64,000 nucleotides of DNA from Smallanthus sonchifolius (GCA_023525975.1 CM042034.1:27988779-28052778), one strand, 5' to 3'; positions 34,613-46,180 are shown, numbered from the stretch's first letter. Notes: generated by a model not told the origin, from the letters alone. Numbers and translations are program-made.

Positions 34613-35492
34613 ACTAACTGCAGGGCCGGTCCTAAGGATTTAAGTGTTTCGGCCGAGCCGAAAAAAAAAGGCGTCTATGAACAGAATATATAAACTAGAT
34701 TTTTTTAAACGACGATTAACGTTATACCTATGTTGTCAAAGGCGCACTCAAGGCGCAAAGGGTGAGTCTTGGGCCTAGGAGCAAGACGCTTAAAAAGTGA
34801 GCTTTTTTAAACTAGGAGCATGGTATAAATACACAATTTTTAAGGATTTTAGATATGTTTTAGGCCCGTTTAACATTTATTAAAGCGTATCTTGAATCTA
34901 ATAAAATTAAATAACTATTATTGGATACATATTTTTCTATAGTTATTAAATACATTATTGAAGTAAAATAAACAACTCTCAAGTTTAAACTTATTAAAAA
35001 AGTTTAAATGAAAATTAGACCGTGTGTTTGTTTTTGAGGTGACACAACAGTCCATGCTTTCCATCAGTAAAAGTAAAAAATATAATAAAATATTATTAAG
35101 TTAAACTTTCAGAAAAGTTTGATCTTTATATTAAACTCTTCTTATTTTCAAATCCATACGAACTATCTTCTTCTTTCACATCTTCCTCTTTCATCTAAAC
35201 TAACATCAGCCTCTGCCCAACACCCCCCCCCCCACCGTTCGCCGCCGTACTCTGACGTTACCGTTCGCCGGAATCTGGCCGGAATATGGAAATCTCGCAG
35301 GATTTGCGTCTGCATTGTCCCGAGGCGTTTTTTCTTGCGCTGCGCCTATGGGTTGATATTGGGTTTTAAGTTTAATTAGGCCTAACCATTATAAAGATTA
35401 AAAGGGTCCAACTATTATAAAAATGACCCAATATATTTTTAAGTTTTATAAAAAACACCCAATATATAAAACCTGTATTTAAATTTTTATAA

Positions 35493-35535
<43 letters not shown>

Positions 35536-35721
35536 GGAACATGTTCAATTAAGAACCATCAATTTGACAAGAACAAAAGAACCATGTATTTCTACACAAA
35601 TATAATGATGCATATATGCATTTGTGTATATATTAAGTAAGGATACATGTATGTATTTGTGTAAGAATGTATGATTCTTTTGGTTCTCGTCAAAATGATG
35701 GTTCTCAATTGAACATGTCCC
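35536..35721. mobile_element. MITE A in a (TA)n tract
   Basis: 186-bp near-palindrome starting ggaacatgttcaattaagaa and ending with its inverse (...caattgaacatgtcc), with tatata on both sides. Confidence 0.88.
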
Positions 35722-35741
35722 TATATATATATATATATATA

Positions 35742-35924
35742 GGAACATGTTCAATTAAGAACCATCAATTTGACGAGAACAAAAGAACCATGTATTTCTA
35801 CACAAATATAAGGATGCATATATGCATTTGTGTATATATTAAGTAAGGATACACGTATGCATTTGTGTAAGAATGTATGATTCTTTTGGTTCTCGTCAAA
35901 ATGATGGTTCTCAATTGAACATAT

Positions 35925-35927
<3 letters not shown>
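35742..35927. mobile_element. MITE B, second copy in tandem
   Basis: Same length and about five differences from MITE A, separated from it by about 20 bp of (TA)n. Confidence 0.88.
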
Positions 35928-35959
<32 letters not shown>

Positions 35960-35962
<3 letters not shown>

Positions 35963-36342
35963 GTATGTTCTTTTGAGAACCAACAATATGTTAAGAACTG
36001 TGAGAACCACATTAACTCTTGCACTATTTATAATATAAATTGACTAGAATTCATGTACATTTCAATATGCTTAAGGTTTGGTTTTAAAAGATCTCGAATT
36101 TATAGTCGTTTTTTTAAATGCATATATGCACTCACAATATATGCACAAATGAATGCATATATGCATATTTTTATACTTTTCTTAAAAAAATTCAGGAGAG
36201 AGAAGATAAACTCAAACTAAGAGTGAGAAGAGATAAATAAAACAATGTTGTTGAATTTTACTTTTTTCACTAAAGCGATATATACACGTTTTGTGCGGTT
36301 CTTTCGGTTCTCAACATATAGTTGGTTCTCAAAAGAATATGC

Positions 36343-36345
<3 letters not shown>
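35960..36345. mobile_element. MITE C in the next (TA)n tract
   Basis: 386 bp. Ends ggggtatgttcttttgagaa / inverse ggggcatattcttttgagaa, with inverted similarity over about 45 bp. Related in its ends (gagaaccaac) but not in its body to MITEs A and B. Flanked by (TA)n on both sides. Confidence 0.85.
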
Positions 36346-36383
<38 letters not shown>

Positions 36384-36544
36384 AGCCATGTAAAAATTTT
36401 AGGCCCCCGAAAAAACGGGCCCTTGCCGACTGCCCGGCTTAGCCTACCCCAGGGCCGGCCCTGACTAACTGATTGTTTCACGGTATGAATACAACGGTTG
36501 ATGCTCCATTCTAAGCACGTAGAAAAAACACAAGCATACAATTA

Positions 36545-36843
36545 TTTAGGGGTTGGGCCGACTCAAATTTAAAACGAATTTTAAAATTAGAGCATTTCGG
36601 TAAAAAATTATTTTTTTACGTGAAAATATGATGACACAATTTTATATATGATTTCTAAAAGTCACACATTGGAATTAGTTTTAATAAAAAGAGAATCTTT
36701 TCAAGCATTTCAATTCTTTAATCTCTTTGTCAAAACCTAAAAATTTGACCAAGTTAAACTCTAAAAGTTGAGAGAACCTTAAATGTGGGCCCCCAAGTTT
36801 CAACTTATTTTTTTTCTACAGTCGAGTCGCTCATGTTTAGGGG
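36545..36843. mobile_element. Short hAT-like MITE
   Basis: Element 36553-36835 is flanked by the exact 8-bp repeat tttagggg (36545-36552, 36836-36843). Ends ttgggccgactcaa and (inverted) catgagcgactcga are partly similar. Interior gtgggcccccaag is shared in style with 26695-26715. Confidence 0.75.
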
Positions 36844-37017
36844 TAACAAATTTTGACACGATGTAAAACATGTTAAAAAACGTAATTAGGTTTTTGGCTG
36901 TTATATATAACCTGTTTTAATTAACGGGTCGTGTTCGAGTTGTAATATGTATCATGTTTAATAAATGGGCCGTTTTAGGATTGAATTGTTTAACCCGTTT
37001 AATTAAGTAGGTCAATC

Positions 37018-37378
37018 CACCAACCTATTTAACTTTTCTTTTGAACGGCGAACATTGAATATTGTGACGTTTCAAACCCCCCCATCACATGGGAGAGCAC
37101 CGTCTAACTCCGGACAATATGTTGTCTTAACCGGGCCCACTTGGCGTCAGAGTTGGAGAGCATTCAAGGAAAAATCCCACCCAATACGTCATTTATGGGC
37201 TTACGTCGAACCCTGTATCGGTGTGGGTAGAACCCAGGTGCATCAGCCTAAGAGCTAGGCCTCATTTGCATGCCTCAGGAAATAATGGGAAGAGTAGGAA
37301 TTGAACCTGAGTCACAAAGAATACCAAATCTCTCCCTTACCACTCCACCACCACCTCATTAACACCAACCTATTTAAC
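37018..37378 (-). mobile_element. tRNA-derived SINE, minus strand
   Basis: Body 37034-37362. On the minus strand, box A (tggtggagtggtaaggg, about 37335-37351) and box B (ggttcaattcc, about 37299-37309). An exact 16-bp duplication caccaacctatttaac (37018-37033, 37363-37378) flanks it. Same family as 32562-32900. Confidence 0.95.
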
Positions 37379-38520
37379 GAAAAGGTGATGTATGACGTAA
37401 TGGTGCACATAAATTATCATCTTATACGAGATTTTAGCATTAAATTTCTATCAAAATTAGTTACTTCGATATGTTTACATGCACATCGTAGCGGTGGAAG
37501 ATTGCACTTAAATATTGGAGTGATACAAGCAATGAGTGATAACTACACGTGAAGAAGAACGAAGCAAGACAAGTCAAGGATGGAAAAAAAGAAACCTAGT
37601 GTACCATTCGCCGAGGGGCGTTTGGATTCACGTAATAGAAAAAAAAACCGCCAACTGTTTTTCAAAATTTTGGTAAGTCATATTCCAAGCGTATCAGATT
37701 GAAGAGAGGACGATTAGACATGTTTAGACATTTTTAACCCTTATTTCTTTTCGTTTCCATGAGTTTTTGAGCCTAATCACCTTTTTTTTCTTTCATACAT
37801 AGGTTTGTTTCATGTGAGAGCCATATGACTCCATCATTTAAGAACTTGTATAGGTCCTAAATTTCGAGACTATGAACTAATTAATTGTAAAAAATGACAG
37901 AGGCATTAGGATTAACACCTTTGATTAGCCTTTTTCTTTTTATTTTTCCAAACCATAAAATTATCCCATAGTGAACCAATTTGAGCCTTTTACCTTTCGT
38001 TTGATGTAAACCCATATAAATTACCCGTAACGTCTTTTTATTTTTTTTAACCCTTGTGTTAATTTCTGGTTTTAGATAGAGTCCAATTTGTGGAACTTTT
38101 ATAAATAAAAGTTTGATAGTCGTTATATAGAAAATGTTAAGCATAAAATTAGCTGATGATTTGAAAAAACAAATTGAATAAAAAGATCAAAATGATCTAA
38201 AGTTAGAGTTAAAAGTTAGTTTGCATTCTTCTGTTTAGTAGATTTGGTTTAAAGTTTGAAATTATTAGTTTATTTTAGACTTACCTAAATCGTTAATTTT
38301 CACCTTAAGCCACTTTTTAATCCCTTTCCATATCTTGAACCTTAGCCCCGTTACAATCCAAAACGAAAGACCTCTCAATTATGTAGTTTTTAACGTTAAT
38401 TGGTGGAGATTATATTTGTCTACAAACTTATAATGAGGTTTCATGTATAGAGTCCTATTGAGTTATCGGATATGTATACTAGTATAACTTTTACTAGTTT
38501 TCCATAATAAAGCCGAGTGG
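37379..38520. other. Non-coding region
   Basis: No supported gene; short open frames lack domain or codon character. Confidence 0.4.
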
Positions 38521-38985
38521 AGTGAACGTAGGGCAGTAAACAAGCCTAGCCGAGCCAGAATGGGCTGGGCTCAAGCTCAGCTACTGAAAAATTTGAGCAT
38601 AGCTAGCTAGGTTCGAAATTTCTAACGAGCCTAGCCGAGCCGACTCGATATTTTAAAAAAAATTGATTTTTTTTTATTTTGTATTTTTTTTGACTTTTTG
38701 AAATATATATGAAATAAAAAAACATTATTAGAACTAATAAAAGAGTAAATAAAATAATATTAAGGTTGAAAATCTATTTTTTTTATTTATTTAAATATCA
38801 AGATACATCGAGACAGATTCAAAATATTATAGCCACGAGTCGAGCCTACCCTAGCTTGGGCTTGACTTGTTTACAAATCGAGTCGGCTCAGATCGGCTCA
38901 TTTTTAACCGAGATTTTCTTGAGCCGAGCTTTTTTCAAGCTTTATTCGAGTGAGCTGCAGCTTTTTGAACAACCCTAACTGGACG
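38521..38985. mobile_element. hAT-like MITE (449 bp)
   Basis: Element 38529-38977 begins TAGGGCAGTAAACAAGC and, inverted from the right, TAGGGTTGTTCAAAAAGC. Flanks agtgaacg and actggacg match in 6 of 8. The body has inverted 'gagccgagc/gctcggctc' strings. Confidence 0.75.
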
Positions 38986-39429
38986 TCGTGAATGCAGACT
39001 CATGGATAAACTGAAACCTATAGACATGTTCACCTAATTAGTATTGTTTTCTAAAATTGATACTCTCATAAAGTTGGTTGGTTTTTATAATCTAAAAATG
39101 CTAATATCTTTGAAAATCGTTTATGCCTTTAGATTTCTAGTTAGCTGGGACATGTTTATTGATAGCAAACCCTAGGGGAGTTTTTGAAATGTAGTTCGAG
39201 AATTTGCCTAAGGGCAAACAAAGTTTAAGTAAGGGGATGTTTGATGTGCTAAGAATATTACATTTTTTTAGTATCAAATTAACCCTAATAAATAAACGAT
39301 TTTATTGTACATTGCTATTATCTGTGCTAAATGGGTTATCAGTTAATTTACAGGTCTACTTGGTTGATAGAAGAAATTACGAGAAAGAAAACTGGTAGAT
39401 ATCTTAAGTTCAAGGACTTGAAAGAAAAA
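38986..39429. other. Non-coding region
   Basis: No gene seen; the 64-codon frame at 39204-39398 has no recognisable feature. Confidence 0.4.
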
Positions 39430-39690
39430 GAGTATTTGTAGAAGCACTTATATGTGCCGAGCATCTGTACGAGCCGTACGATTGTCCAAGTTCCTATTTG
39501 TAGCCGCATATGAATATGTATGGCCGTATGACATGATGCAGGCCGTATGACATGATGCAGGCCGTATGAATTACCCTAATCGAAGCCTATATAAAGAAAT
39601 CGACGGCTAGAACAGAGAGACACACATAGATACACAAAGAGATATAGAGAGAAATCCAGAAAATCGTCAATTGGTTAGAGTATCACTCAA
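39430..39690 (+). repeat. LTR-like promoter region with short direct repeats
   Basis: Two exact 19-bp copies of ggccgtatgacatgatgca (39522-39540, 39541-39559), a third partial copy, then a TATA box (ctatataaag, 39588-39597) and a purine-rich leader. This looks like U3/R of a lost LTR element; no ends are defined. Confidence 0.45.
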
Positions 39691-40544
39691 ATGATGCGGC
39701 ACAAATTCAAGTACAAAATTTTTTAATAATTTGCTTCCAGAAAAGAGCCAAAATCTAACAAATGCATTTCAATTTTTTTTAACGAAAAGAAGGGTTGTAT
39801 TTTGTATTGGCGTTTGTCGAAATTATTAACGAACTTTAGTTGCTCAAAATTAAAACAACCACCAAAAACACATACTATCTATTGTTTTACTTAATATTCC
39901 CTACTTACTCCATTATATTAATTTATATAACATCCAATAAGATATAATGATCACATGTTTCTTTTAATTAAATTCTTTTATATAATAAAATAGGGAGTTG
40001 TGAACTCATTCTCCAACACGTCTATTGCATATAACATTCAAATATATTTTTCATTATCTTATTATTTATCAATTTTTACATGTAAAAAAACTGAAACGGT
40101 GCTTGAAGTTTCTGAGCAACGATGAGATGGTGGTATTTCGTTTTCTTGTATTAGAAAACATGTTTTGTAAATTCATATTTATTAATTACATTTTCAAACC
40201 AAAACAGTTATTAATTATACATCTATATTTATAATTATACGAGTTACATTATTGATGACTTAAAAGATTAACGCGAAAGCACAAGCACAAAAAAAAAATC
40301 TGTCAAGGAAAAGAGTTTAGAAAACGTTAAATCCAAAAACTTCAAAATTTTTTTGAATAGTAACTTTTTACACCTAAATGCCAACATTTGTAAAAGTTTG
40401 AACCGACACCCCTTTTGTATGGGTAAGTAGTATAACACTTGATCGACCAGTGTGTCATGGGTTTCAGAAACTTTAAACGAGATAATAAAGATAAAATTGG
40501 TAAGCTAAATAATAGTATAAATTATTGACAATCATGATTACCAT
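39691..40544. other. Non-coding AT-rich region
   Basis: Nothing supported. Confidence 0.4.
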
Positions 40545-40679
40545 AACCTCTTGACCTAGTGACATATGGTGTTTATCTTCATCAAAGTGGTACAGGTTCA
40601 AGTCCTACAAAGTAAACAATATATAGGTGGGTTTTAGAGTATATTTTAGGGAGTGTAAGTGTTTACTGTCGAAAAAAAG
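40545..40679 (+). mobile_element. SINE-like element
   Basis: Box A-like gacctagtgacatatgg (about 40553-40569) and box B ggttcaagtcc (about 40597-40607), then an A-run at 40673-40679. I could not find a target duplication, so the ends are approximate. Confidence 0.55.
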
Positions 40680-40865
40680 ATCTAAAAACGTAAACATTAT
40701 AAAAAAATCATGTTAAAATCGCTCTCTAGGTGAATTAAGGAATCTGAGTTTATGTACATTTAGATTGAACCTTTCTAGTCTTTTTGCTCTTATCAAATTA
40801 GTACATAAGCATGTTTACTCTTGAATTATTTTGATATAGAAAAAAGTTAATTAAAAAGATATTCT

Positions 40866-41190
40866 ATGTAGTTTGTGAAAAATAATAGGTTTAGTTACTA
40901 AAGATTTAAGGTAACATGTTTAGGTTTTATGTTTTCAGTTTTGTAACGAGTTTGAGTATTAAGGTTGAATTCCTTTAACTTAGGGTAAATGACCAAAATA
41001 CCCTTTTACTTTAAACCCTTAATATACAAACATGTTACTTTCCGCAAAGGGTATTTTGGTCATTTCACCCAAACTTAACAGAAGGTTAGCCTTAATACCC
41101 AAACTCGTTAGAAAATTGAAAGCATAAAACCAAAACCGATTACTTTAAACCCTTAGTATCCAAACCTGTTACTTTCCACAAATCACATTG
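40866..41190. mobile_element. Inverted-repeat MITE upstream of the peroxidase gene
   Basis: Left arm (ggtttagttactaaag ... cgagtttgagtattaaggtt ... gggtaaatgaccaaaatacc) is mirrored in the right arm (ggtattttggtcatttcacc ... ccttaatacccaaactcgtt ... tttagtatccaaacc). The target duplication is not clear. Confidence 0.75.
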
Positions 41191-41408
41191 ACTACCTGTG
41201 TAATTAACTCTTTAGAAAAAGTAAAAAAATTGATAAACCATAAAAAAAATCTTGAATTTAAAATAATATACAATTTCATTTCCTTTATCAGAATTATGCC
41301 TCAACAGCTCACTAAGAATAATCAAATGAGTTTCGGCTCACCAAATTTGCAAACACAACTATGCAAAACCTACTTTAAAAATCAATTTAATACATAAAAA
41401 CTAACTTT

Positions 41409-41425
41409 TTTCTCCCTACAAATAC
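41409..41425 (+). promoter_or_regulatory. Core promoter candidate of peroxidase 1
   Basis: ctccctacaaatacttgg, about 70 bp before the ATG. The same string ctcctacaaatac lies at the same distance before peroxidase 2. Confidence 0.55.
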
Positions 41426-41483
41426 TTGGACCTTCTCTCATCTCCTTCACAGCAAGAAACTGGTTGTGTTTTCATTTTACAAA

Positions 41484-44400
41484 ATGACATCCTGCAACAT
41501 TTCTTCACTCATCATAGGGTTTCTTGTGCTTGCATTCATCCAATTTACGAGGTGTAACACGCTTACTTCTAACTACTATGATCAAACATGTCCCATGATC
41601 GAATCAACGGTCACAGCTTCTGTGAAAAAAGCCATGTTGAATGATAAAACAGTTGCTGCTGCACTTCTCAGAATGCATTTCCATGATTGCTTCATTAGGG
41701 TAAATCACATGCATTTCAACTCTTGATCATGCTATATTAAAACGCGTTTTTTGTTATAAATATTGATAATCATGGGTGTTGTTTTCACTACTAGAAAACA
41801 TGCATATTTTCTACAAAAGTTTCCGACAAGTTACCAACAAAAGAAATTTACCACAAGTTAGCGACAACTTTCCGACAAAACAAAAATAAAAAGTAACCAT
41901 AACATTTCGTAAAATTTTCCTACAAATTTATTAAATAAGTTAACTTATTTATTTAATATAATCGTTCGAAAATTACCGACAAAAGGCTTTTATCGCTAAT
42001 TTGTAGGAAAAAAACATTTCCTATGGGTTTTTTTTCCAACAAACACTTTTTGTCGGAAATTTGTTGCTAACGGCCAATTCCAACAAATTTCCCACGAAAT
42101 ATCCTGTTGCAAAATTTTCATTTCTTTGGTAGTGTTTAATGAAATCATGGTTTTTTTGTTTGGTTTTGAAGGGATGTGATGGTTCTGTATTGTTGAACTC
42201 AACTGGAACGAACCAAGCTGAGAAAGACGGGCCTCCGAACATATCTCTTCATGCATTTTATGTCATTGATAACGCGAAGAAAGCGTTAGAGGCTATGTGC
42301 CCTGGTACAGTTTCATGTGCTGATATTGTAGCTTTAGCAGCAAGAGATGCAGTTCATCTGGTAAGCATGTGTTCATGCATCCTTCATATAGATACGATCA
42401 AAATAGACATGTGTGACTAGAAATTTTAACATTGACCAAAATAATTTTCAACTATAAACATTGGTTTTCTAAGTAAAAATTAGAAATGTGTACGAGTGGG
42501 AGTAATTGCGCTCGCAATGTCGACTAATGACATCGTAACAAGTGGCATTATTAAGCGCATATTGCACAACATGATTAACCACATAAAGTACACCCTAGGC
42601 GTAAATTGCGCCTATCCACTAGACGAAAGTTTCTCCCATTGATACCCTGTCAATGGCATCCCACTTCTTCCATGTGTCAGGATGTTATTGGTTCACATAC
42701 ATAGTTGGTGTAAATCACTCCCGCTTCTTGCACGTGTCTTTTTTATTAGTTTAGGAAGTCGGTGTTTATGATAAATGTTTATTTTCGTAAACTTATTAAT
42801 CAACATGCCTATTTTGATGATTTTACTTTACAAAACCAAATCGAAGAAACTCTATTTTACTCGGTAATCACATGAGTTGAATAAACAGTAAACCCTAAGT
42901 GTGTTTTTACAGTCCGGAGGTCCCACGTGGATTGTGCCGAAAGGGCGGAAAGATGGTAGGATTTCGATAGCATCTGAAACTAGACAATTGCCGGCTCCCA
43001 CCTTCAACATATCTCAACTCCAACAAAGTTTTTCACAAAGAGGTCTTGATATGAAAGACTTGGTTGCACTTTCAGGTAAATTCCAATTTTATTTCACTAA
43101 AATTAACATAAACTGATAAAAGCCGGATTCGAGATCGGCGGTCTCGCAAAATAATCAAAATTGCATAAACTTAAATATAAACTTTGCTAAAATTTTCTCT
43201 ACTTTCATTACTCAACCCCATGGTCTATTTAAAGACTTACAAAGCATACTAACTTAAAGGAAATTAACATGTACGTAATGGAAACAACCCACTAACCTAA
43301 AGTTACTAATAAACAACTAAAAGAAAGGAACTAATATCAAAAACATAGGGAGGTTGCATGGCAACGTGGTGAGAGGGATAGGCACGTATCATAAACATTG
43401 GTAAATTACATTTATAAGTATGAATATGTATACAAATTTTAAAGAATTTTTGTGTTTATCTAGATTACATAAGCGTGCAAAAAATAAACAATGGATAAAT
43501 TTATTATATATGTTATATATTTTTCCTCGTGTTTGGGAGCAGACTCTCTTATCTCTTGAGATAAAAGTAAGGTTTTACCATCATCTAATCGTCCCTAGAC
43601 TTTACTTTATAAATGATATTTTATCGGGATACACTACTAGAAAACATTTATATTCTCTACAAAAGTTTTTCACAACTTACCAACAAAAGAAATTTCCCAC
43701 AAGTTAGCGACACCTTTCCGTCAAAACAAAAACAAAAAGTAACCATAAGATTTCCTACAATTTTTCGACAAATTTATTAAATAATTTAACTTATTGATTT
43801 AATATAATCGTCGGAAACTACCGACGAAAGGCTTTTGTCGCTAATTCGTCGGGACTTTAATTTGTCGGAAAAAACATTTCCTATGGGGTTTTTCCAACAA
43901 ACACTTTTTGTTGGAAACTTGTCGCTGACGGCCAATTCCTACAAATTTTCCACGAAATCTGTTGACGCAAATTTTTCAGTTTTTTGGTACTGATATTTGA
44001 GAGCAGCCTCTCAGTCTCTTTCTGCAACACGTGTTTAAATTTGTTAATTTTCTTAGTACATAATCAAAATCAAGAGACTAAGTTTTTTATGTACAAACTT
44101 ACACAGGTGGGCATACGCTCGGGTTTGCTCATTGCTCCTCATTCCAAAACAGGATCCACAACTTCGCAACAACACAAGACGTCGATCCATCAATGCACCA
44201 ATCTTTTGCCGCCAACTTACGCCGAGTGTGCCCAATGCATAATCAGGTGAGAAACGCGGGGGCAAATTTGGATTCAACCCCTACAACTTTTGACAATAGA
44301 TATTATAAGTTACTTCTTGAAGGAAAGAGTATCTTTACTTCTGATCAAGCCTTGGTCACTAACCCAACAACCAAAACATTGGTTGATAAGTTTGCAAATT

Positions 44401-44501
44401 CACGAGAAGAATTTGAGAAAGCATTTGTGGAGTCCATGATCAAGATGAGCAGTATAACTGGTGGGCAAGAAGTTAGGCTGAATTGTAGATTTGTAAATTG
44501 A
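41484..44501 (+). CDS. PRX64: Class III peroxidase, PRX64-like (copy 1)
   Basis: Four exons: 41484-41699, 42172-42360, 42913-43075 and 44107-44501. GT..AG throughout; 320 residues. This is the classic four-exon class III layout. A signal peptide (about 1-25) sends it to the wall. The distal heme site is RMHFHDCF (Arg63, His67), followed by [10 protein letters not shown] and PGTVSCADIVALAARDA. The proximal site is SGGHTLGFAHC (His192). Eight cysteines of the four disulfides are present (TC, DC, GC, MC, SC, HC, VC, NC). From memory the sequence is close to Arabidopsis PRX64 ([39 protein letters not shown]), a lignin-polymerising enzyme of Casparian strips. Function here is inferred. Introns 1 and 3 carry CACTA MITEs, and intron 2 another MITE. 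No lesion is seen. Confidence 0.95.
41783..42137. mobile_element. CACTA-type MITE in peroxidase intron 1
   Basis: Element 41786-42134 (349 bp) starts CACTACTAGAAAA and ends TTTGGTAGTG, with a 3-bp duplication ttt on each side: CACTA end and duplication size. It ends about 35 bp before the exon 2 acceptor. Confidence 0.9.
42496..42724. mobile_element. Possible MITE in peroxidase intron 2
   Basis: Ends gtgggagtaatt and aatcactcccgc are inverted (10 of 12). The interior is GC-richer than the intron. No clear target duplication. Confidence 0.4.
43629..43995. mobile_element. CACTA-type MITE in peroxidase intron 3
   Basis: Element 43632-43992 (361 bp) starts CACTACTAGAAAA and ends GGTACTG, with a 3-bp duplication ata on each side. 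It is the same family as the intron 1 copy along its whole length, diverged by point changes and small indels. Confidence 0.9.
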
Positions 44502-44686
44502 TTTGGTGATCATGAATTCATGATCATTCTTAATTGGTGTGTTTTCTCTACTGTTTTTATTTCATGTTTCTAAGGATTTGAAACCAACAAGTGTTGTAAA
44601 TGTGTGGATGTGTGTTGAATTTTTTGTATTGTTCTGGATCGTGTAAAGTATCATTGAATTTAAGATAAGTTTCTTGTTTGAGTTTT
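44502..44686 (+). other. 3' flank of peroxidase 1
   Basis: Presumed 3' UTR, bounded by the LTR at 44687. Confidence 0.5.
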
Positions 44687-45015
44687 TGATGCGGGTTTAT
44701 TGAGAAATCAAATTGCTAGTCTATAGAGATTCACAAGCTACTGAAATAAACCTTCAAAGGTTTCAAGAAAATTCAATATCTCATCTAATTGAAAAATCCA
44801 AACAAATGTGACATCTAAAAACAAATTGAAACTCCTCAAAATAAGGAGATGATAACCATGCAACAAATAAAAGATATAAATGCAAAATAGAAGATAAATG
44901 TAAGGTTTAAATAAATAAGATAGTCCCAAAAATAACTCATGCTGATCCAAACTTCAGTTAAACCGGACCGGCCTCACGCGACGGGTTGTCAACCGGACCT
45001 GAGGCTCCTGCATCA
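44687..45015 (-). repeat. LTR of a minus-strand, non-autonomous Ty3-like element
   Basis: 329 bp, TGATGC...GCATCA, the same terminal inverted hexamer as the LTRs at 56825-57129. It is followed inward (minus strand) by a purine tract (gacggggagta), so it is a 3' LTR. Its edge closest to the peroxidase contains ggttgtcaaccgg-type sequence. Confidence 0.75.
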
Positions 45016-45410
45016 TACTCCCCGTCTTCAAAAAAGACTCGTCCTCGAGTCTTGAGAAAGTCGAAAAGACCGGCTCCTTTTTTTCCTTCCATTTGAGTTG
45101 CATTAATTCTATCTTTTCCTCAATTAAATCGTATATGTTATTATCGGATTCACCATCTTTATCACCTTCCAATCTTGTAGATTCAAAAATCAAAGTTTCC
45201 TCCATTATTTGTTTGTTTGTCTTTCCAAACCCACATGATCTTCACCAAGAAACTTCCGATCACTAAAGGCAACCGGAACATCTTCTGCAACCACCGATGA
45301 TACATACCATCCAAAATTCAACAAAAATAGTGGTGGATATTCTCGCATATTCGGACATCTCCCGTTTCATAGCTTTTCCGTGTATTTCCCTCCACCGAAC
45401 CACGATCATA
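44954..45410 (-). pseudogene. C-terminal coding fragment of the same Ty3-like element
   Basis: Minus-strand frame 45205-44954 reads MEETLIFESTRLEGD ... FSTFSRLEDESFLKTG and overlaps the LTR. DNA around 45030 (gactcgtcctcgagtcttg) is shared with 57150-57168 in the element inside the TNL gene. 45206-45410 continues decayed coding-like sequence and stops abruptly at the next LTR. No RT or integrase is present. Confidence 0.6.
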
Positions 45411-46180
45411 TGTAACACCCTGAAAATTCCCATAGTGTTTAAGTGCTAAAAATGTCAAGAATTTAAAGTCTAGGGGTTGAAATGCAACTATTCCAAAGTT
45501 AGAGGGTTAAAAATAAAAAAATTATGAAATTATAGCGGACCGCTACCAGTAGGTATAACGGTCTGCTATGATGTAGATAAGGAAATCATGAGAAAATGCC
45601 ATATGTCGGACGCGTACTGCTAATATACAACGGGCGAAACAGTCTGCTAGTCGTAAAATGGACCAAGAGTTGGAGCAGCTCATGACACGTGGCAAGGTTA
45701 CTCGTTTAACCTAGATGGTTGGCAGACCGCCACCAGCCTGGATAACGGTCCACTATGTGGTGCGCAAGGATCTTATCCGGAAATAAGGCGGTAGCGGACC
45801 GCTACCCTCTTGGTTAACGGTCAGCTACGGGTTTGGGGCTTACCTATAAATAGAAATCTATGGCAATTCATTTTATACGCGTTCGGAAATCTGTTTCTAG
45901 CTTTTTCGTCTATAATAATTGTAGATAGTTCTAAGGTAAGGTTCCGACCTACTATTAAGATTTGATTATTTACTATTAAGTTAAAGTACATTTTAATTAA
46001 GAAATGTAGATATTATTAGGATGTTGTTCGAGGTTATTATTGTAGTTAGATATAAACCGAGGTGCTGTCCAGGTGAGTTCCTCTGAACATTTTATAAAAC
46101 GGTATGTGTGCCGGTTTAACTCGTTATATCTTATGTTTCGTTGACAAAGATGTTTAACCCGGCAAGCGTCGCTGACACAA
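45411..46180 (+). repeat. Solo or truncated LTR of a TGTAACACCC type (Tekay/Del-like Ty3)
   Basis: Begins TGTAACACCCTGAAAA, the start typical of Tekay/Del-type LTRs. It contains spaced copies of a palindromic unit (agcggaccgcta; see 45530-45835), a TATA box (cctataaatag, 45844-45854) and a U5-like stretch with tgctgtccaggtgagttcct. The right end is not defined, and no internal region follows. Confidence 0.65.

Larger units (their letters stand above)
34613..36471. mobile_element. hAT non-autonomous element loaded with other insertions
   Basis: Element 34621-36463 begins CAGGGCCGGTCCT and ends, inverted, CAGGGCCGGCCCT. The exact 8-bp duplication actaactg (34613-34620, 36464-36471) fits hAT. 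Interior 34621-35490 is non-coding. It includes a 'caaggcgcaaaggg' repeat (34731-34780) and a GC-rich patch with a C-run (35222-35235). From 35490 on it is filled by (AC)n/(TA)n tracts and three MITEs. There is no transposase. Confidence 0.95.

Noticed and set aside
35119..35379. 86-codon ORF with Pro/Ser-rich start
   Set aside because: Lies inside a hAT, includes a C homopolymer, and has no conserved motif.
36245..36541. ORFs on both strands across the TA tract (IYIYIY runs)
   Set aside because: Made by translating a (TA)n microsatellite and MITE ends.
43420..43707. 95-codon ORF in peroxidase intron 3
   Set aside because: Overlaps the CACTA MITE and lacks any recognisable motif.
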